A stretch of 64,000 nucleotides of DNA from Takashimella koratensis (taxonomy: Eukaryota > Basidiomycota > Tremellomycetes > Trichosporonales > Tetragoniomycetaceae), in assembly GCA_003116875.1 (NCBI GenBank), contig BCKT01000004.1:580201-644200 (forward strand), in the 5' to 3' direction. The notes under the pieces were generated by a model that saw only the letters and a program-made list of their open reading frames with translations, was not told where the DNA came from and made no database searches. How positions within the stretch are numbered: position 1 is the stretch's first letter; each line of letters starts with the position of its first letter. Below are positions 1 through 11,360 of this stretch, piece by piece. Made by a program: the position numbers and the translations under genes.

Positions 1-253
1 ATAGTACAAGAAGGGGACAAGAGTAACGAGAATGCATAGTACAAGAAGGAGAAGCACAGCATGGGGGACAGTCGAGATGACTGGGATTGCCAAGACGTCA
101 AAGTGTCATAGATTACAAGGTACCATGAGGAGAAAGGGTAACGAGAGATGAGGCTGGCTGGTCGTAATTCATTGGTCAAGAGGTGATGTATCTTGAACTC
201 GAGAGGTGATGGTAGATAGGGATGAGATCATGTATCTTGTTTGCACCACTACT
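1..253. other. Left-edge intergenic sequence
   Basis: Sequence downstream of the minus-strand SWIM/RING gene. I see no open frame with recognisable protein character and no RNA gene. It presumably holds the 3' UTR and terminator of that gene; a short near-repeat (agtacaagaagg) occurs at about 3-14 and 39-50. Confidence 0.5.
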
Positions 254-2123
254 TCAATTGAAACCTTCGTCCTCGTAACGTGGCTCCCACATGCGTCGCC
301 CCCTCATCGGGCCCCAGTAATACGAGCTGGCCAAAGTCAGCTTTCGAGGAACGAAAACTCGAGCTAAACTTTACCTCGTGTCTCTGACGCGGCTCATCCC
401 AGCGACGTCGGCCATGTTCATGCTGCTTGTGTTAGACTTGCTCTTTCCTGACCCATCGAGGCGATCGTCGGAATCTAGACACTCACTAAGCCGAAGTCCG
501 CGTCGTCGATTTCTGCGAGCCAGTCTTCGTAACTTGAGGTGGAGAGGGCCAAGGCGCACGACACCAGACGCAAGTCACAACGTCGCCCTTGCGATCCTGC
601 CCATGGTCGTCAGATGAGAGCTGCTTGTAAACTATATCTGTCACTCACCACAGTTTCTTTCCACATCTTGAAGCACTCCTTGTGCAGAGCTGAGTCGCCG
701 TCAGCTGAGCTTCTCGGAACCTAACGACTAACCTTTTCCACAGCCAGTCATCGCTTGGTCGTACACAAGCTTCCCTTTGCTCTCGTCGTCCGCTGTCATC
801 TCCTCGTAGCACCTGGTCACTGTTAGCTCTGCTTCTCACCTGGAGTGCAAAGAGCTTACACAGGGCAGTCCTCGCCAACGGGTTCGATACGTTTAGCCCC
901 TGTCGACTCGACCGTCTTCTGCTCCTCCTCGATAATCGAATCGACCTCGGCACCTCCGAGACCAGTGGATCGGAGGTACTCGGCGCGGACGTGGGCGGAG
1001 ACAGTCACGGATGCGTGAGGCATAGGTGGAGCTTGGGAAAAGACTTCGCGAACTTCTTCAGGCTGTGGCGAGGCGTCAGCCGTCGAACGGGGTAAAGATA
1101 CAGAGCTTTGCTCAATTCACCAGAAGCGATTTCTGGTACCAATAGGTGGAAGACTCGGAAACTTTGAGTACTTTCAGGCTGAGAGTCTTGATCAGCTTGC
1201 TCATCTCGTGCATATCTTCAAGATTCAAGTACTCACAAGACGAAGATGATGTGTTTGCAGGGGATGTTGCCCATCAAGCAATCCGGGCAGTCGCAGCGGG
1301 GCAACGGTCCGATCACGACGCTCTGATACGGCGTCAGCTGGATCGTTGGGCGAAGTCTTAGGAGACTTACGTAGACGTTTGCTGTAGATCCAAGCTACAC
1401 ACATTGTTAGCAGAGCAAGCTAGAAACTCAACAGGTTACCTACAACTTTGAACATTTCAATCGGGTCCTCCGGGGTCCCATGAGGGCGACGATCGATGAG
1501 GAACTGGTCAAGGTGAGCAAAGACCTTGGAGAAGCGGATGTGAGAGAGAAAGATGAATCACGTACCATGCGTTGGCTCTTTACTCGACGCACTGAAGGGG
1601 ACATCGGTACCAGTCAAGAGACATCAGGAACCATCAGCGGTCATCCAGACCGAGAAGCAAGCTACTCACGCCTATCCATGATAGCCTTGGTTGCGCTATA
1701 CGTCAGTCTCCTACACATACTTCGTACCTACGCTGTTCGAACCCTATAACGGCCGCATCAGCCCCTGATCACTCCTTCGTTCAATCATCATCAATCAAAC
1801 TCGACTCACCTCGATCCTCGGCTGGACGACGCGACAGGCTCTACCTCGTCCACACTCTTCCCTTTCCCGCTCTTGGTCGGACGGGCCTTGCGAGGGGCCT
1901 TGGGCTTTGGCTGCATCTTCGCGAGCGTTGCCGTGTCCCTTGTCTGAGCTTCGGCCAGGAGATCAGCTTTCGTCTTGCGGCGCTTGCTCGGCGGAACGGC
2001 GTCGGCTCGGCCGAAGGGAGAGGCCCCGCGAGCATCGGAAGCTCCGGGAGGAGGTGGGATAGCGAGAGGAGTGGGAGCGTTGGGGTGAGGGCGGCTGCTG
2101 GATGAGCCAGGCTTGCCGATCAT
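254..2123 (-). CDS. SWIM- and RING-type zinc finger protein, probable E3 ubiquitin ligase
   Basis: A multi-exon gene of roughly 380 residues. The first exon (2123 down to about 1810) is a basic, Pro/Ser-rich leader with an NLS-like PPSKRRKTK. Short central exons (about 1750-1440) join to give RVKSQRMFLIDR, then LGSTANVY and a SWIM finger, CDCPDCLMGNIPCKH (about 1310-1235), fitting C-x-C-xn-C-x-H. After a linker (about 1060-870) comes a RING-like finger: CPVC, then CGKALHKEC, then CVWC (about 870-560). The RING lacks one standard ligand, with WK where a Cys is usual, as in MEKK1/ZSWIM2-type fingers. The C-terminus ends in RRMWEPRYEDEGFN before TGA at 256-254. The SWIM-plus-RING pairing is known from ubiquitin ligases; the substrate cannot be inferred. 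The start is the only ATG before NLS-like sequence; the frame stays open upstream but only from a TTG. Confidence 0.8.
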
Positions 2124-2579
2124 GCTGGATGAGTGGAGAAAGGCGGTAAGGCGGTGGATGATGAGAATGATGGCCAGTATGTTATTTGAGTTGGGGGTGA
2201 TCGGACTGTCGGTCAAGTCACTGGGTGGCGGAAGTGGAGGTTAAGGTGGCAAAAGCAACAACAGCCAAGGTGGCGCCAATGGCCAGCCAGGAAGGGAATT
2301 TATGGCAGTCTGATAACAGCTGCCTGACGAAGCGCAAGGTCAAGAAGGAAGGTGGATCTGTGCATCAATGAGGGTGGAGTGAGTAGCGCCTCGTCTTCTT
2401 TGTTTCGCAACTTTCGCTACTTTCTCTACCTTCTTTCACACCCTCTACTTTTCAGTCAGAGTTCAATGCTCTCCTCTTTCGTCATCACTTCCTGATTTCC
2501 TGACGTCGTCAAGAGAGAGTGAGCTGTCCGCATTCTACAAATACACTTGAGCTTAGCTGACAGAGTATCAGCTACAGTC
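2124..2579. promoter_or_regulatory. Shared upstream region of two divergent genes
   Basis: About 456 bp between divergent ATGs. CT-rich tracts near 2390-2470 resemble transcription start regions. A likely 5' UTR intron acceptor (gctgacagagtatcag, 2554-2570) lies just before the plus-strand ATG, so that gene's leader is probably spliced. No specific operator was recognised. Confidence 0.4.
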
Positions 2580-4490
2580 ATGTCCGCGAACCCATATACC
2601 GGCGAGCAGATTGCACGGGCTTATCGTGATCACAAACCTCCTGTCGATAGCTCAACTCTTCCTCCTTCTAGCCCGATCTCTATCCCAATGTCTAGTCCGC
2701 TGGACTCTTCTGCTAAACCTACTATCCTCTCACCTTCTCCTCATCCCCACGTCTCCACTGATAATGATGATCTTCACGACCATCCTTTCGGCGATCCTAA
2801 CGACAAGCCTTTGGCGGAGCGTCACGACGATCTTGACATCACCTCCACTCCCCCGTCTGATTCCCATACATCTACGGATCCAGTCTCTCTCCCACCTCTG
2901 CTCCCTCGACCCAGAAGACTCCGCGTTCACCCAGACAGGGACAACCGCCTCGCCGCACACCTTTTTCATAAGATCCTAGATGGAGACGAAGAAGATACCA
3001 GGTACGCCTCTTTCCGTATCTCCTACTTGGCACTCGCACTACCACTATGAGATGCTGAATAGAGCAGGGAAGGGGAGGTCAGATCTAGTTCGTCCGAGAT
3101 CAAGGTGGTGATCAAAGAAGAACAGCAGGGCAATTCTTCTTCTCCAACCTTCCCCGGCTCCATTTATTTCTCTATCCCCAACACCCAGACCGACTCAGAC
3201 CCCAAGGCAGGAACCAGCAGCGACCCCTGCCCCGGCGAGATCGTCACAACACGCGCCCCTCTCCTCCTCCCAGCTCTCGGAGGCGGGCGTTTCCGCTCTC
3301 ACCGTCGCGAACCCACCCATTCTTTCAAAGACACATACGGCCTACCGTCTGAGAGCTGCGACCTTCCCGTTTGGAAACAGGGCGAGGAAGAGGTGATCGG
3401 CAAAGCGTGTCTCGATCCAGGCGTGTGTCTGCCGCCCTTGGCCGCTGAACATCCGGGACGAGTGTGGAATTCGAGGATCCATTCAATCGAACCTGATTTA
3501 CAGCCACTGGTCCGGTGGACGTTCGGGACGTTGGAACATGAGAGTCAGTTGAGTCATGATCAGAACGGCGGGCAGCTGACGTCTTCAGACGAAGGCTACT
3601 TTATTGCTCATATGTCGCTCACGCTCCCCCCAACTCATCCACTTATGGCTCCTCATGTCCATCGGTTCCCGCAAGACCGCCACACTGTCGAGTACATCGC
3701 TGCGGCGGAAGAGTACGGTGGGACTCGTCGATGGACAGGAGAACCACGCAGACTCAAGGTAAGTTGGGAAGTGAGCATGCAGTTGCAGACAGCTCATATC
3801 TCCATGCGAGAGAAGGTGGACGCACAGAACAGCACGCTTGTCAAATGCATGAGCGACGGCGCTTTGTCTTGGGTGATTCCCTCGACGACCACAGAGGAGA
3901 TCACCGAGGCAGCGGCGGTAGAAGGAGCCCGAACGCCTCCAGTCCCACCTACGCAGCCTTTCCCATCGTACAGCTCCTCGCTCGATGCTCAGCCGCCTAG
4001 CCAGAGGCGAGATGGACGAAGCCTTCAATCGGGACCCACGGCTTCGAATAGCTCGAGACCGATCAAGCGACAGAGGAACGAAAACATCAAGGAAGAGCAC
4101 GAGAAAGAGCCTACAGAGGTTGATCCAGGAGGAACGACAGACAGGGTGGACTGGCAAGCTCAGTTGGCTGGTGAGCTTTTCAACAATTGTCCTCCAGCTC
4201 TGATGTTCTCAGCATTTTGCCAATTCTCGACTCTCCCCTCACCCAAGTACACGCAGAATATCGACCACGTCTCCCCAGGCCACGCCTTGTTCACTGCTTC
4301 AGTCTCCATCGAAGAGGAGGTATTCGTTGCCAGGTAAGTTCGGGTTTCCTTTGGTCGATGGTATGAGCTTACATCCCGCAGCCAGCAGTTCCCGACGATC
4401 CGTGAGGCGAGGCAAGACCTCGCGAGATCTGTCCTGGTTGAGCACTTTGGACAGTTGCCTGTCCCTCTCGACCGCCAAGGTTTCGACTGA
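2580..4490 (+). CDS. Hypothetical protein with a C-terminal dsRBD-like region
   Basis: I do not recognise the full-length protein. ATG at 2580 follows a 5' UTR acceptor. Exon 1 is Ser/Pro/Asp-rich and runs to about 3001; an intron (about 3002-3066) joins ACC AG to G GAA. The large second exon carries a PxYSIPN-like, acidic and low-complexity body with NLS-like RPIKRQRNE at about 4060-4085. Removing a 42 nt intron at 4171-4212 (branch ctgat, acceptor ctcag) and one at 4334-4380 gives a C-terminus WQAQLAAFCQFSTLPSPKY, then FTASVSIEEEVFVASQQF, then EARQDLARSVLVEHF, and TGA at 4488-4490. This order (W..QL..FCQ, P.Y, F.A.V.I, EAR..LA...L) follows the alpha-beta-beta-beta-alpha plan of a double-stranded RNA-binding domain. 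An optional 57 nt in-frame intron at 3758-3814 is undecided. The total is about 560-600 residues. The function is unknown; RNA binding is an inference. Confidence 0.6.
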
Positions 4491-4969
4491 GGCGGGAGGC
4501 GGTGGGAAAGCGAATTGAGCCGTGAGAAGTGAAAAGCAAAGAGAGTGAAATCAAGTTTGAGCAAAGAAATCTGAACGCCTTTATCAGCCATACCAAGTAT
4601 TCCTTCATTTCCAAGTAATTCCTCGTATCCAAGCATGTCATCACGTCGACACGTCGCATGCACAAGCTTCAGCCTTTCTGAAAAGTACAAATTTGTCATC
4701 TGGGCAATCTATTAATTGACTGTCACAGTACGGCGTCTCCCGTCGGCTCCCGCCGTGCCTGAGCGGCGGTCCCCTCCAGCCGTTTTGGTGCGAGGTCATA
4801 CTTTGAATATTACCGAGTGCGTATCCCCACAGCGGTCCACCATCTCACCATCTCACCATCTCACGATCCCATCGTATCCCACTGCATCGAGCACCTCCCA
4901 CTCACCCTCGCTGCTGATATCGTAGACGCCTAGACTCCCATAGCTCTCCTCTTGGTCACTAGGATCGAC

Positions 4970-7324
4970 ATGTCGAGCTCGCTTTCCGCTTCCACTTCGG
5001 CGTGGCTCGCAGCTTCCGCATCCGCATCAGCTTCAGCATCAACCTCAACCTCATTCTCCGCCTCCTTGTCCTCTGCAGCATTCGCGACGGCTTCGGCGTC
5101 TGTATCGGCCGTCGCATCGGCGTCGGCGTCAGCAGCATGGGGGGACAGTCCAATCCTCGGGGGCGTCATTTCCAATGGAACTGTCCTGCCGATCGACGAC
5201 GAAACCGCCCCCGAGGGCAACTACGCCGTCGTACGTCTCTTGCAAGCTCACCCTTGCCCAGATCTTCCCGACCCCTACGCCCTTCCCACCAACCAAAGCT
5301 CTGACAGATGATGCAAGTCCTCGCTGACCTATCTTAGAACATGCTGATAGGCCTGCTCATCATCCTCGTTGCTTCACTCGTTAATGCTCTCGGACTAAAC
5401 GTCACCAAGCTCGATCACGTCCAGCAGCAGTCGATCCCCAAGCGACAGCGGCGGCAGCCGTGGCTGCGGATCATGTGGCTCGGCGGGATGGGTCTGTACA
5501 TGTGAGTCGGCACAAGCTCAATCGGCAGGCTTTCATCAAATCCGTGTAATGCGGTGCTGACTCTGGACTGTAGCGCATCGCAATTGTGTAAGTCGATCGA
5601 TGTTGCCGATATGTAGTTACTGATCATCATCCAGTCGGCTCACCTCTGGCACTGAGGTACCTCCGGCCCGACTGGGTCGCCCCACTCGGCGCCTCGTCGC
5701 TCGTCTTCAACTTTCTCTTCGCTCGATGGCTCGTAGGAACACGTGCGTGCTCATTGTCTTCAAGCTAGAGTAATGCTGACATTGACGCAGCTGTGACAAC
5801 GGCGGATATCCGAGGGACGGCTTTGATTGTTCTCGGCGTCATCCTCATCCTCATCTTCTCTAGCATCAACCATGGTCTCACCCAGTCCCTCAGTATCAGC
5901 CGGTAAGCCCTGCGGTCCCTCCACCCTCGCTTAATCGTCCGCTCACACCCACATCAGCCTCAACTCGCTCTGGACTCGAGGCTCCTGGATTGCCTACTTC
6001 ATCATCATCGGCGTCTTGACGAGCGTCACTTACCTCTTCTCCGACCTGCTTGCCCAACTCGTCAAGTCCCGCGCCTCCTTCTCTCCCCTCCCTTCTCCCT
6101 CACTCGAGCTCCCGACGTCGCGACCTAAACCGCCGCACCCGGTACGGAAGGCTCTCTCGACTGTCGTCGCGGGTTGGAGGAGGGCGGAGAAAGTGATGAT
6201 CGGACAGTTGGAGAGGGTGTTTGCGAGGACGGATGACGCGAGGTTGACTTGGCTCCAAGGTGTGGGATGGACAGTGACAGGCGGGAGCTTGGCAGGTCTT
6301 TGTCTTGTGTTCACAAAAGCTGTGGTCAAGATCTTCTCGCTTCCCGGTCACCCCGTAAGTCTGGCGCCCGATCTACGACGAGGTTGAGAAATGAGGGGTG
6401 TAACTGCTAAACAATCGCTCTCTAGCTGCTCCACTTTTCGTCCATCATCACATTGGTGCTCGTTGTCTTCACCGCGGTGCTCCAGATTGTCTGCCTGAAC
6501 AAGGCCTTGCAGTGCGCCGATACTGTCGTGGTTGTCCCTCTTTTCTACGCAGGTGAGTCTCCAACTACGGTATCGTAGAATGTCAGCTGACAGATTGCCT
6601 AGGATACACTGTCTTTGGGTATGATTCGTTTCTCCATCTCTCTCTACTCTGATAATCGAATGACTAGCTGATAGGTGGTACAGATTCATCAACGCACTCA
6701 TCTTTTACAACGAGACGGGGCAGTACGCCAAATGGGTGCTCGTTGCCGTCTTCCTCTCCATCGCTGTCCTCATCTCTGGTGTCGTAAGTGCTCTAGCTTT
6801 ATCTACCCTTTTCAAGACTCAGCTGATCACCTCAACCTCAGGTCCTACTCTCCTTGAAACCCACATCGACCGGAGACGAAACTGTATCCGCCGAGAACGC
6901 TGACCCGGCAATGCGTATGCGTCCTCGCACTCGTGGCGAAGGGAGTATCAGCCGCCTCCCGAAGAACACCGACGACGACGGGCACGAAGAGTCTCGATTA
7001 CGTGGACCCGACGATGTCCTGTGGGAAGTTGGGAGCGCGAGTGACGGCTCAGACGGGGAAGAGGAGGAGGGGCATAAGGGTGTGGGTGGAACTCGAGGGG
7101 GGCATGGGGAGCGGGGAGGGCTGTTGATGCAAGGTGAAGACGATGATGAGGCCGAAGGGAAAGGAGAAGGAGAAGGGGCAGAGGCAGGAGGAGTAGAGGG
7201 GAAGGAGGAAGTAGAGGATGAGCGGTTGGTGCTGCCCAGGAACACTGAACAGGGGGTTGGAGTGGACGCAGATGCTGAAGACGAGTTTGGCGAGTTTGAG
7301 GCTGTCTCGGCTGATGACCGGTGA
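4970..7324 (+). CDS. NIPA-type magnesium transporter family membrane protein
   Basis: A seven-or-more-exon gene. The ATG at 4970 starts a Ser/Ala-rich N-terminus (SASAS repeats, about 60 residues), followed by NMLIGLLIILVASLVNALGL, the usual first helix of NIPA (DUF803, PF05653) proteins. Further helices follow: GSPLALRYLRPDWVAPLGAS, SLVFNFLFARWLVG, TALIVLGVILILIFSSIN, IAYFIIIGVLTSVTYL, LLHFSSIITLVLVVFTAVLQ, then ALQCADTVVVVPLFYAGYTV and a last helix VAVFLSIAVLISGVVLL. NIPA proteins move Mg2+ across plasma or endosomal membranes in animals and plants; fungal substrates are mostly untested. The last exon (6842-7324) adds a long hydrophilic, Glu/Asp/Gly-rich cytosolic tail after the last helix. 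A roughly 100-residue insertion, containing RTDDARLTWLQGVGW, sits between helices as in many fungal members. Introns at about 5231-5338, 5502-5573 and 5589-5634 have GT-AG ends. Confidence 0.85.
5000..5125 (+). repeat. Low-complexity Ser/Ala-coding tract in the NIPA gene
   Basis: Imperfect repeats of gcttcngcatcn code for alternating Ser/Ala. The complementary frames are open but encode Asp/Glu/Ala strings, a shadow of the repeat and not a gene. Confidence 0.7.
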
Positions 7325-7595
7325 CCAGCGAGGCTGCGTGTCCTTGTCGCCCTAATATCGATATATCATGGATGCTGGCGACTCGTAGACGGTAGAACGA
7401 GCCCCGAGATCAGGCTCGGCCTCGACCACTTTATCTTCTTATTTACTTTGTTTCATCCGGGATTCGAGGGGATGTAAGATGCATGAATGAAGATGATACC
7501 ATGAGAGGTTGTCCTATCGACCGCTTCCTTGCCTTGACTAAATGCTACCAGCTCCATCTCGACACACGTTGTGCCTGCCTTCAAAGTCACTCAAA
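7325..7595. other. Intergenic, between convergent genes
   Basis: Holds the 3' ends of the NIPA and uL4m genes. I see no gene in it. Confidence 0.5.
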
Positions 7596-9184
7596 TCACG
7601 CCTGCACCTCGACGCCCTCGGCTTCCTCGTCTACCACATACTCCCCAACCTCGTTCGCCAGGGTATCAACCGCAGTCCAATCAAGCACCGTCCACTTGTA
7701 CTTGAGGACATGGTAGGCCGTGACCTCGTCGGTGGACATTACCTCAACATTGGGAATATTCCTCGTCACACGGGCAATATTCTCAGCCGCCGCGGCATCG
7801 GTGAATGGCGAGTGGAGGAAAAGGATCGAGAGGTCGGAAGACCATCCAAATCGCTGAGTGATATTCTCTGTCGACGACGCGATCGCGACCTCTTCGGTTG
7901 AGAGTTCGCTTGATGCGGCCACGTTGGACAAAGCACGACGGGCATCGGCAGTCCCTTGCCATTGGCCCTCGTTGAGGTCACCGACGACGCGGAGGAAACC
8001 AGACGAGAGCTTTGAGCTGAGCGCGATACGAAGACCTAGGTCACGAATTTTGCGAGGAAGTAACTGGGCGTGGTCTCGCGGTTTGAGTTCGAAGATGGGG
8101 GCACCACCGCGTCCTGTGAGCAGGAGTTTGGTTAGCGATAGGCAAGATTGAGTGATGTGATCAAGGGAAAATGACCGATGATGGATGCGAAAGGGGAGGG
8201 GTAAAGGTCTAGATGAGGTGTGGGAGTTTTAGTCACGTACGGATTCCGCTGCTGGCATCACCAGTACGCGCGCGACCGGTACCCTTCTGCGGACGCAATT
8301 TCCTGCCCGAATAAGCGACCGTCGACCGGTTCTTGGTCGATTGAGAGCCCTACAGTGGTACGGTCAGCTTCACTCCAGAACTAACATCTGCCCCGGGATG
8401 CGGACTCGGTAGAGTCAGACTCACCTGCCTCAATGTGGAGAGGTACCACACAACACAGCGGTGGAGGATATCCCGTCGCAGAGGTTGTCCAAACAATTCT
8501 TGTGAGAGCTCGACGAGAAGCTCCTGTGTCCGTGTTAGTCGATCGTAGGAAGCAAGAAGGTGTAGACTTACGGGCTCTGCTGCGGCCGTGGGGTGGGAGG
8601 AAGCGAGCGACGACGCGGGCACGACGATGGGGTTGAAAGGGTCCGATGGCGATACATGAAGAACCTCTGCGACGAGTCAGCCAAGCTCCTCCGTCCACTT
8701 CGATACATGCCGAAGTCAAACCCACCTCCTTGCGTTGCCAGCGTCCGCCTCAGCCTCGCGCGCACAGCCTCTGACTCTTCAAACGAGACATTAGGCGGCA
8801 TATCCTCGGCTACGTTCAGCTCCAACTCGTCCGCTTCCGCTCCGAGTTCGGCGGGGAATTCGGGGTGTGCGGACAGCGGAGATGGAGGGACGTCAAGCGG
8901 TGTCGCGGAGGAGGAAGAGGTCGAGGGGGTAGAGAAGGTGGAGTTGAGGCGGCGAGCGGGGAGAGGGAGGGTGCTGGGGCCCGGGACGGCGGAGAAGGTG
9001 AATGTGGGGACGGCGCGAGGGCGGAGAGCCTGTAGGAAGGGAGGTTAGCCAAGGCGGCGGAGATGGGAGGGGGAGTGGAAAGCAGAGGATTGCGCAGTCA
9101 GCATGGAAGGGTGAGAGGACAGGGGCGGTTGGGGAATCGACTTGCCTGGCGCAGAGCGGGCTGTAACCGTGTGGCCGCTTTCAT
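7596..9184 (-). CDS. Mitochondrial large-subunit ribosomal protein uL4m
   Basis: This is a component of the mitochondrial 54S ribosomal subunit, lining the exit tunnel. The start ATG (9184-9182) begins MKAATRLQPALRQ, a presequence-like exon of 13 codons, and a GC-AG intron (9145 to 9030, donor GCAAGT) follows. The next exons carry a Ser/Pro-rich transit region with LPARRLNSTFSTPSTSSS, then NVAEDMPPNVSFEESEAVRA. The diagnostic L4 core is spread over three exons: GQPLRRDILHRCVVWYLSTL (about 8520-8430), then STKNRSTVAYSGRKLRPQKG and TGRARTGDASSGIR (about 8350-8240), then GGAPIFELKPRDHAQLLPRK (about 8105-8045). The last exon gives KYKWTVLDWTAVDTLAN near the end and TGA at 7598-7596. The length of about 370 residues is normal for fungal uL4m with its N-terminal extension. 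It is convergent with the NIPA gene and divergent from the secreted glycine-rich gene. Confidence 0.9.
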
Positions 9185-9989
9185 CGTTGTTGACGTGACT
9201 GTTGTTGAGGTCGGTGATGATGAAAGGAGAGGAAGCGAGTAATGTTGTAGTAGATTGATGCAAAACGTCAAGATTGAGATTTCAACTTTTTGATTTTTCC
9301 TTGTGGTCGTGCGCTGTGGCACTGGAGCTGGGGCCGATCGACGGCCGTGACAGTCTGGTCGATTGCTCACGGGGCTGTGGAGACACTGCGGTCTGGCTCC
9401 ATTGAGCCTATGCATGTTGTGTGTACCTGCTGCTACGCTTGGTCCCCTATTGTCAAGTCGAAGCTAGCTTAATGCTTGATCTCGAAGGTAAACCATCGTC
9501 GCCGTCATGTGCCACTGCCTCTTCACCCAGGCAAACACCCGCCATCCCCATCTATCAGGCATGACCAGATCCTCATGGTTCCTTGGTCTGGTTGTTTGCA
9601 CTGGCTAGCATGTGATCACGTTGATGAATTGTAATTGACCCTCCAGATAAAGATAACAGTACACGGAACCCCGCTGAGCGGAGAGGAAACAATATGATAA
9701 GGCCGATCCGAGACATGACGGGCCCGGTCGAAATCCCAACATCATCTTTGGACGGACAACTGACCATCATGGAGTGGCGGGAATCAGAGGACTTTGCAAA
9801 CGAGCCGGTGCAGTGGGTGTTGATGGCGACGAGCGAGTACATGATATTGTCCGTCTTCACGATATAAAACCTCTTGTCTACGGGAGCCAAGGACGTTCTT
9901 CATCCCAACAACCAACAGCCACTCCTCCGCTCACTTCAAGCCTCAACACTCACACACCACACCACTCGACTACCACTCAATCATCCAAA
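9185..9989. promoter_or_regulatory. Divergent upstream region with a TATA box
   Basis: About 805 bp between uL4m and the secreted glycine-rich gene. A TATAAA at 9863-9868 sits about 121 bp upstream of the plus-strand ATG, in the context ttcacgatataaaacc, and is followed by a CA/CT-rich leader (9900-9989). It is a good candidate core promoter for a strongly or conditionally expressed secreted protein. No coding frame is supported in the rest. Confidence 0.5.
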
Positions 9990-10600
9990 ATGAAGTTCTT
10001 TGCCGCCCTCTTACTCCTCCCGCTCGTCGCCCTCGCCGCCCCCGTCCCGGGAACCGGCGGCAGCGCATACACTGGCGCTGGTGGTCAGGCTTCGGGCGGA
10101 TCCGTCACCGGCGCCAACGGGCTCGGTATTAGCAACATTGACAGTGGTAACGCTGGTGCGGGTGGCAAGGCCAACTCGGGTACAGCTATCGGTGGCACTG
10201 GCGGGTAAGTGGGGTCTGGTCCAGGATCAGCCTCGATCTTGTGACCATCAGTCATTGGTCAAGGGAACTAGCGCTGACGTCTGTCTAGCTCTGTGGGAAG
10301 CGGGACTGGCGGGTCGGCTTACTCTGGTGTCGGCGGCACTGCTAACGGCGGTAGCGTGTGAGTAGCATGAGCTATGCTGAGAGGGGAAGAGCCAGTGCTG
10401 ATCAAAGCGCAGCAACAACAAGAGCGGAGGATTGGGGGGTCTCGACGGCCTTGGCGTTGGCAGCATCAACTCTGGCAACGCGGCAGCTGGGGGTGAGTCT
10501 TGATTGCTTTGGCATCATGAGGTGAGATTAAACACGTCACTGACGATGACCGTGTTCAGGCGAAGCTTCCTCTGGCAACGCCATCGGCGGTACGGCTTGA
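9990..10600 (+). CDS. Small secreted glycine-rich protein
   Basis: Four exons (9990-10204, 10289-10357, 10413-10492, 10560-10600) join in frame to about 134 residues ending GNAIGGTA and TGA. The first 18 residues, MKFFAALLLLPLVALAAP, are a textbook signal peptide. The mature part is nearly all Gly, Ser, Ala, Asn and Thr, in imperfect repeats of the type GISNIDSGNAGAGGKANSGT and GVGSINSGNAAAGGEASSGN. There is no Cys, no transmembrane helix and no GPI tail. The three later exons each code for roughly one repeat module, suggesting growth by exon or repeat duplication. It is probably a cell-wall or extracellular matrix protein; the family is not recognised. Confidence 0.8.
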
Positions 10601-11360
10601 GCAGCCTTGATGGTTGATTCCCTTTCGACTGGTCGATTGTATACCCCGTGGTACCTTTTTACCTTGTTGCGATATATAAACCTATTCTTCTTATTCTCTC
10701 GTCTCGTGCTGTGTTACTTGGACAATGCGTATGTTTGTGTGTTCTCGGTCACGATGCATCGGTAATGATCCTGACGAGGTTGAGACGACAGGACCATAAG
10801 TGGAGGCAAGCGGGGGAGTGTCGAAGCTATCGGCGTTAAGGGAGAATCGGCGTTAACGTCTGAATGCCACCAAGGCTGTTGGCTGGCTAGACCACAGCGT
10901 GGCCTTGCACCAGCGTACGAGTGCCACACTCACCCTGGCTGCTGCTGGACGTCCTCCGTCCTCCGTCCTCCCTCCTCCCTCCCTGGGACCCCTTCACCCT
11001 GGGCCGTTGCCGTTGCACTTTTTCATCCGACAACCTCGAATTGCTTTCTCCTCTTCCTTCTTCACGTCAAGACTCGTGAGTGCAACACACCCCGTCACCA
11101 CCATCTCTGCCCCCTCGCACACCGCCATCAACGCCAAATTCGAGATTGCTTGCTGACCTGTGTTCTCATCATCTCCTCTCTACTCTCACTCTTTCCCCTC
11201 GTTTCCGCGTCGTCGCTTTCAACTTTTGTCTCTCTCCCGCCTGTCGCTTGACTTTTGGTGGATTGCTTGCTTGGATTGGATCTTGGTTCGACTTCCTGCT
11301 GGTGTCTTTGGAATTGGCATCTCTCCCTCTCTTGGACGGCTAACCGCGAATCATCAGACC
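10601..11360. other. Intergenic, promoter of RPS16
   Basis: About 760 bp with no supported gene. The half nearest RPS16 (10940-11250) is strongly CT-rich (runs such as cctccgtcctccctcctccctccc and tttctctcctcttcc), as expected for a ribosomal-protein promoter and leader. Confidence 0.5.

Noticed and set aside
4930..5220. Minus-strand Asp/Glu/Ala-rich frame
   Set aside because: It is the antisense shadow of the Ser/Ala-coding repeat in the NIPA gene.
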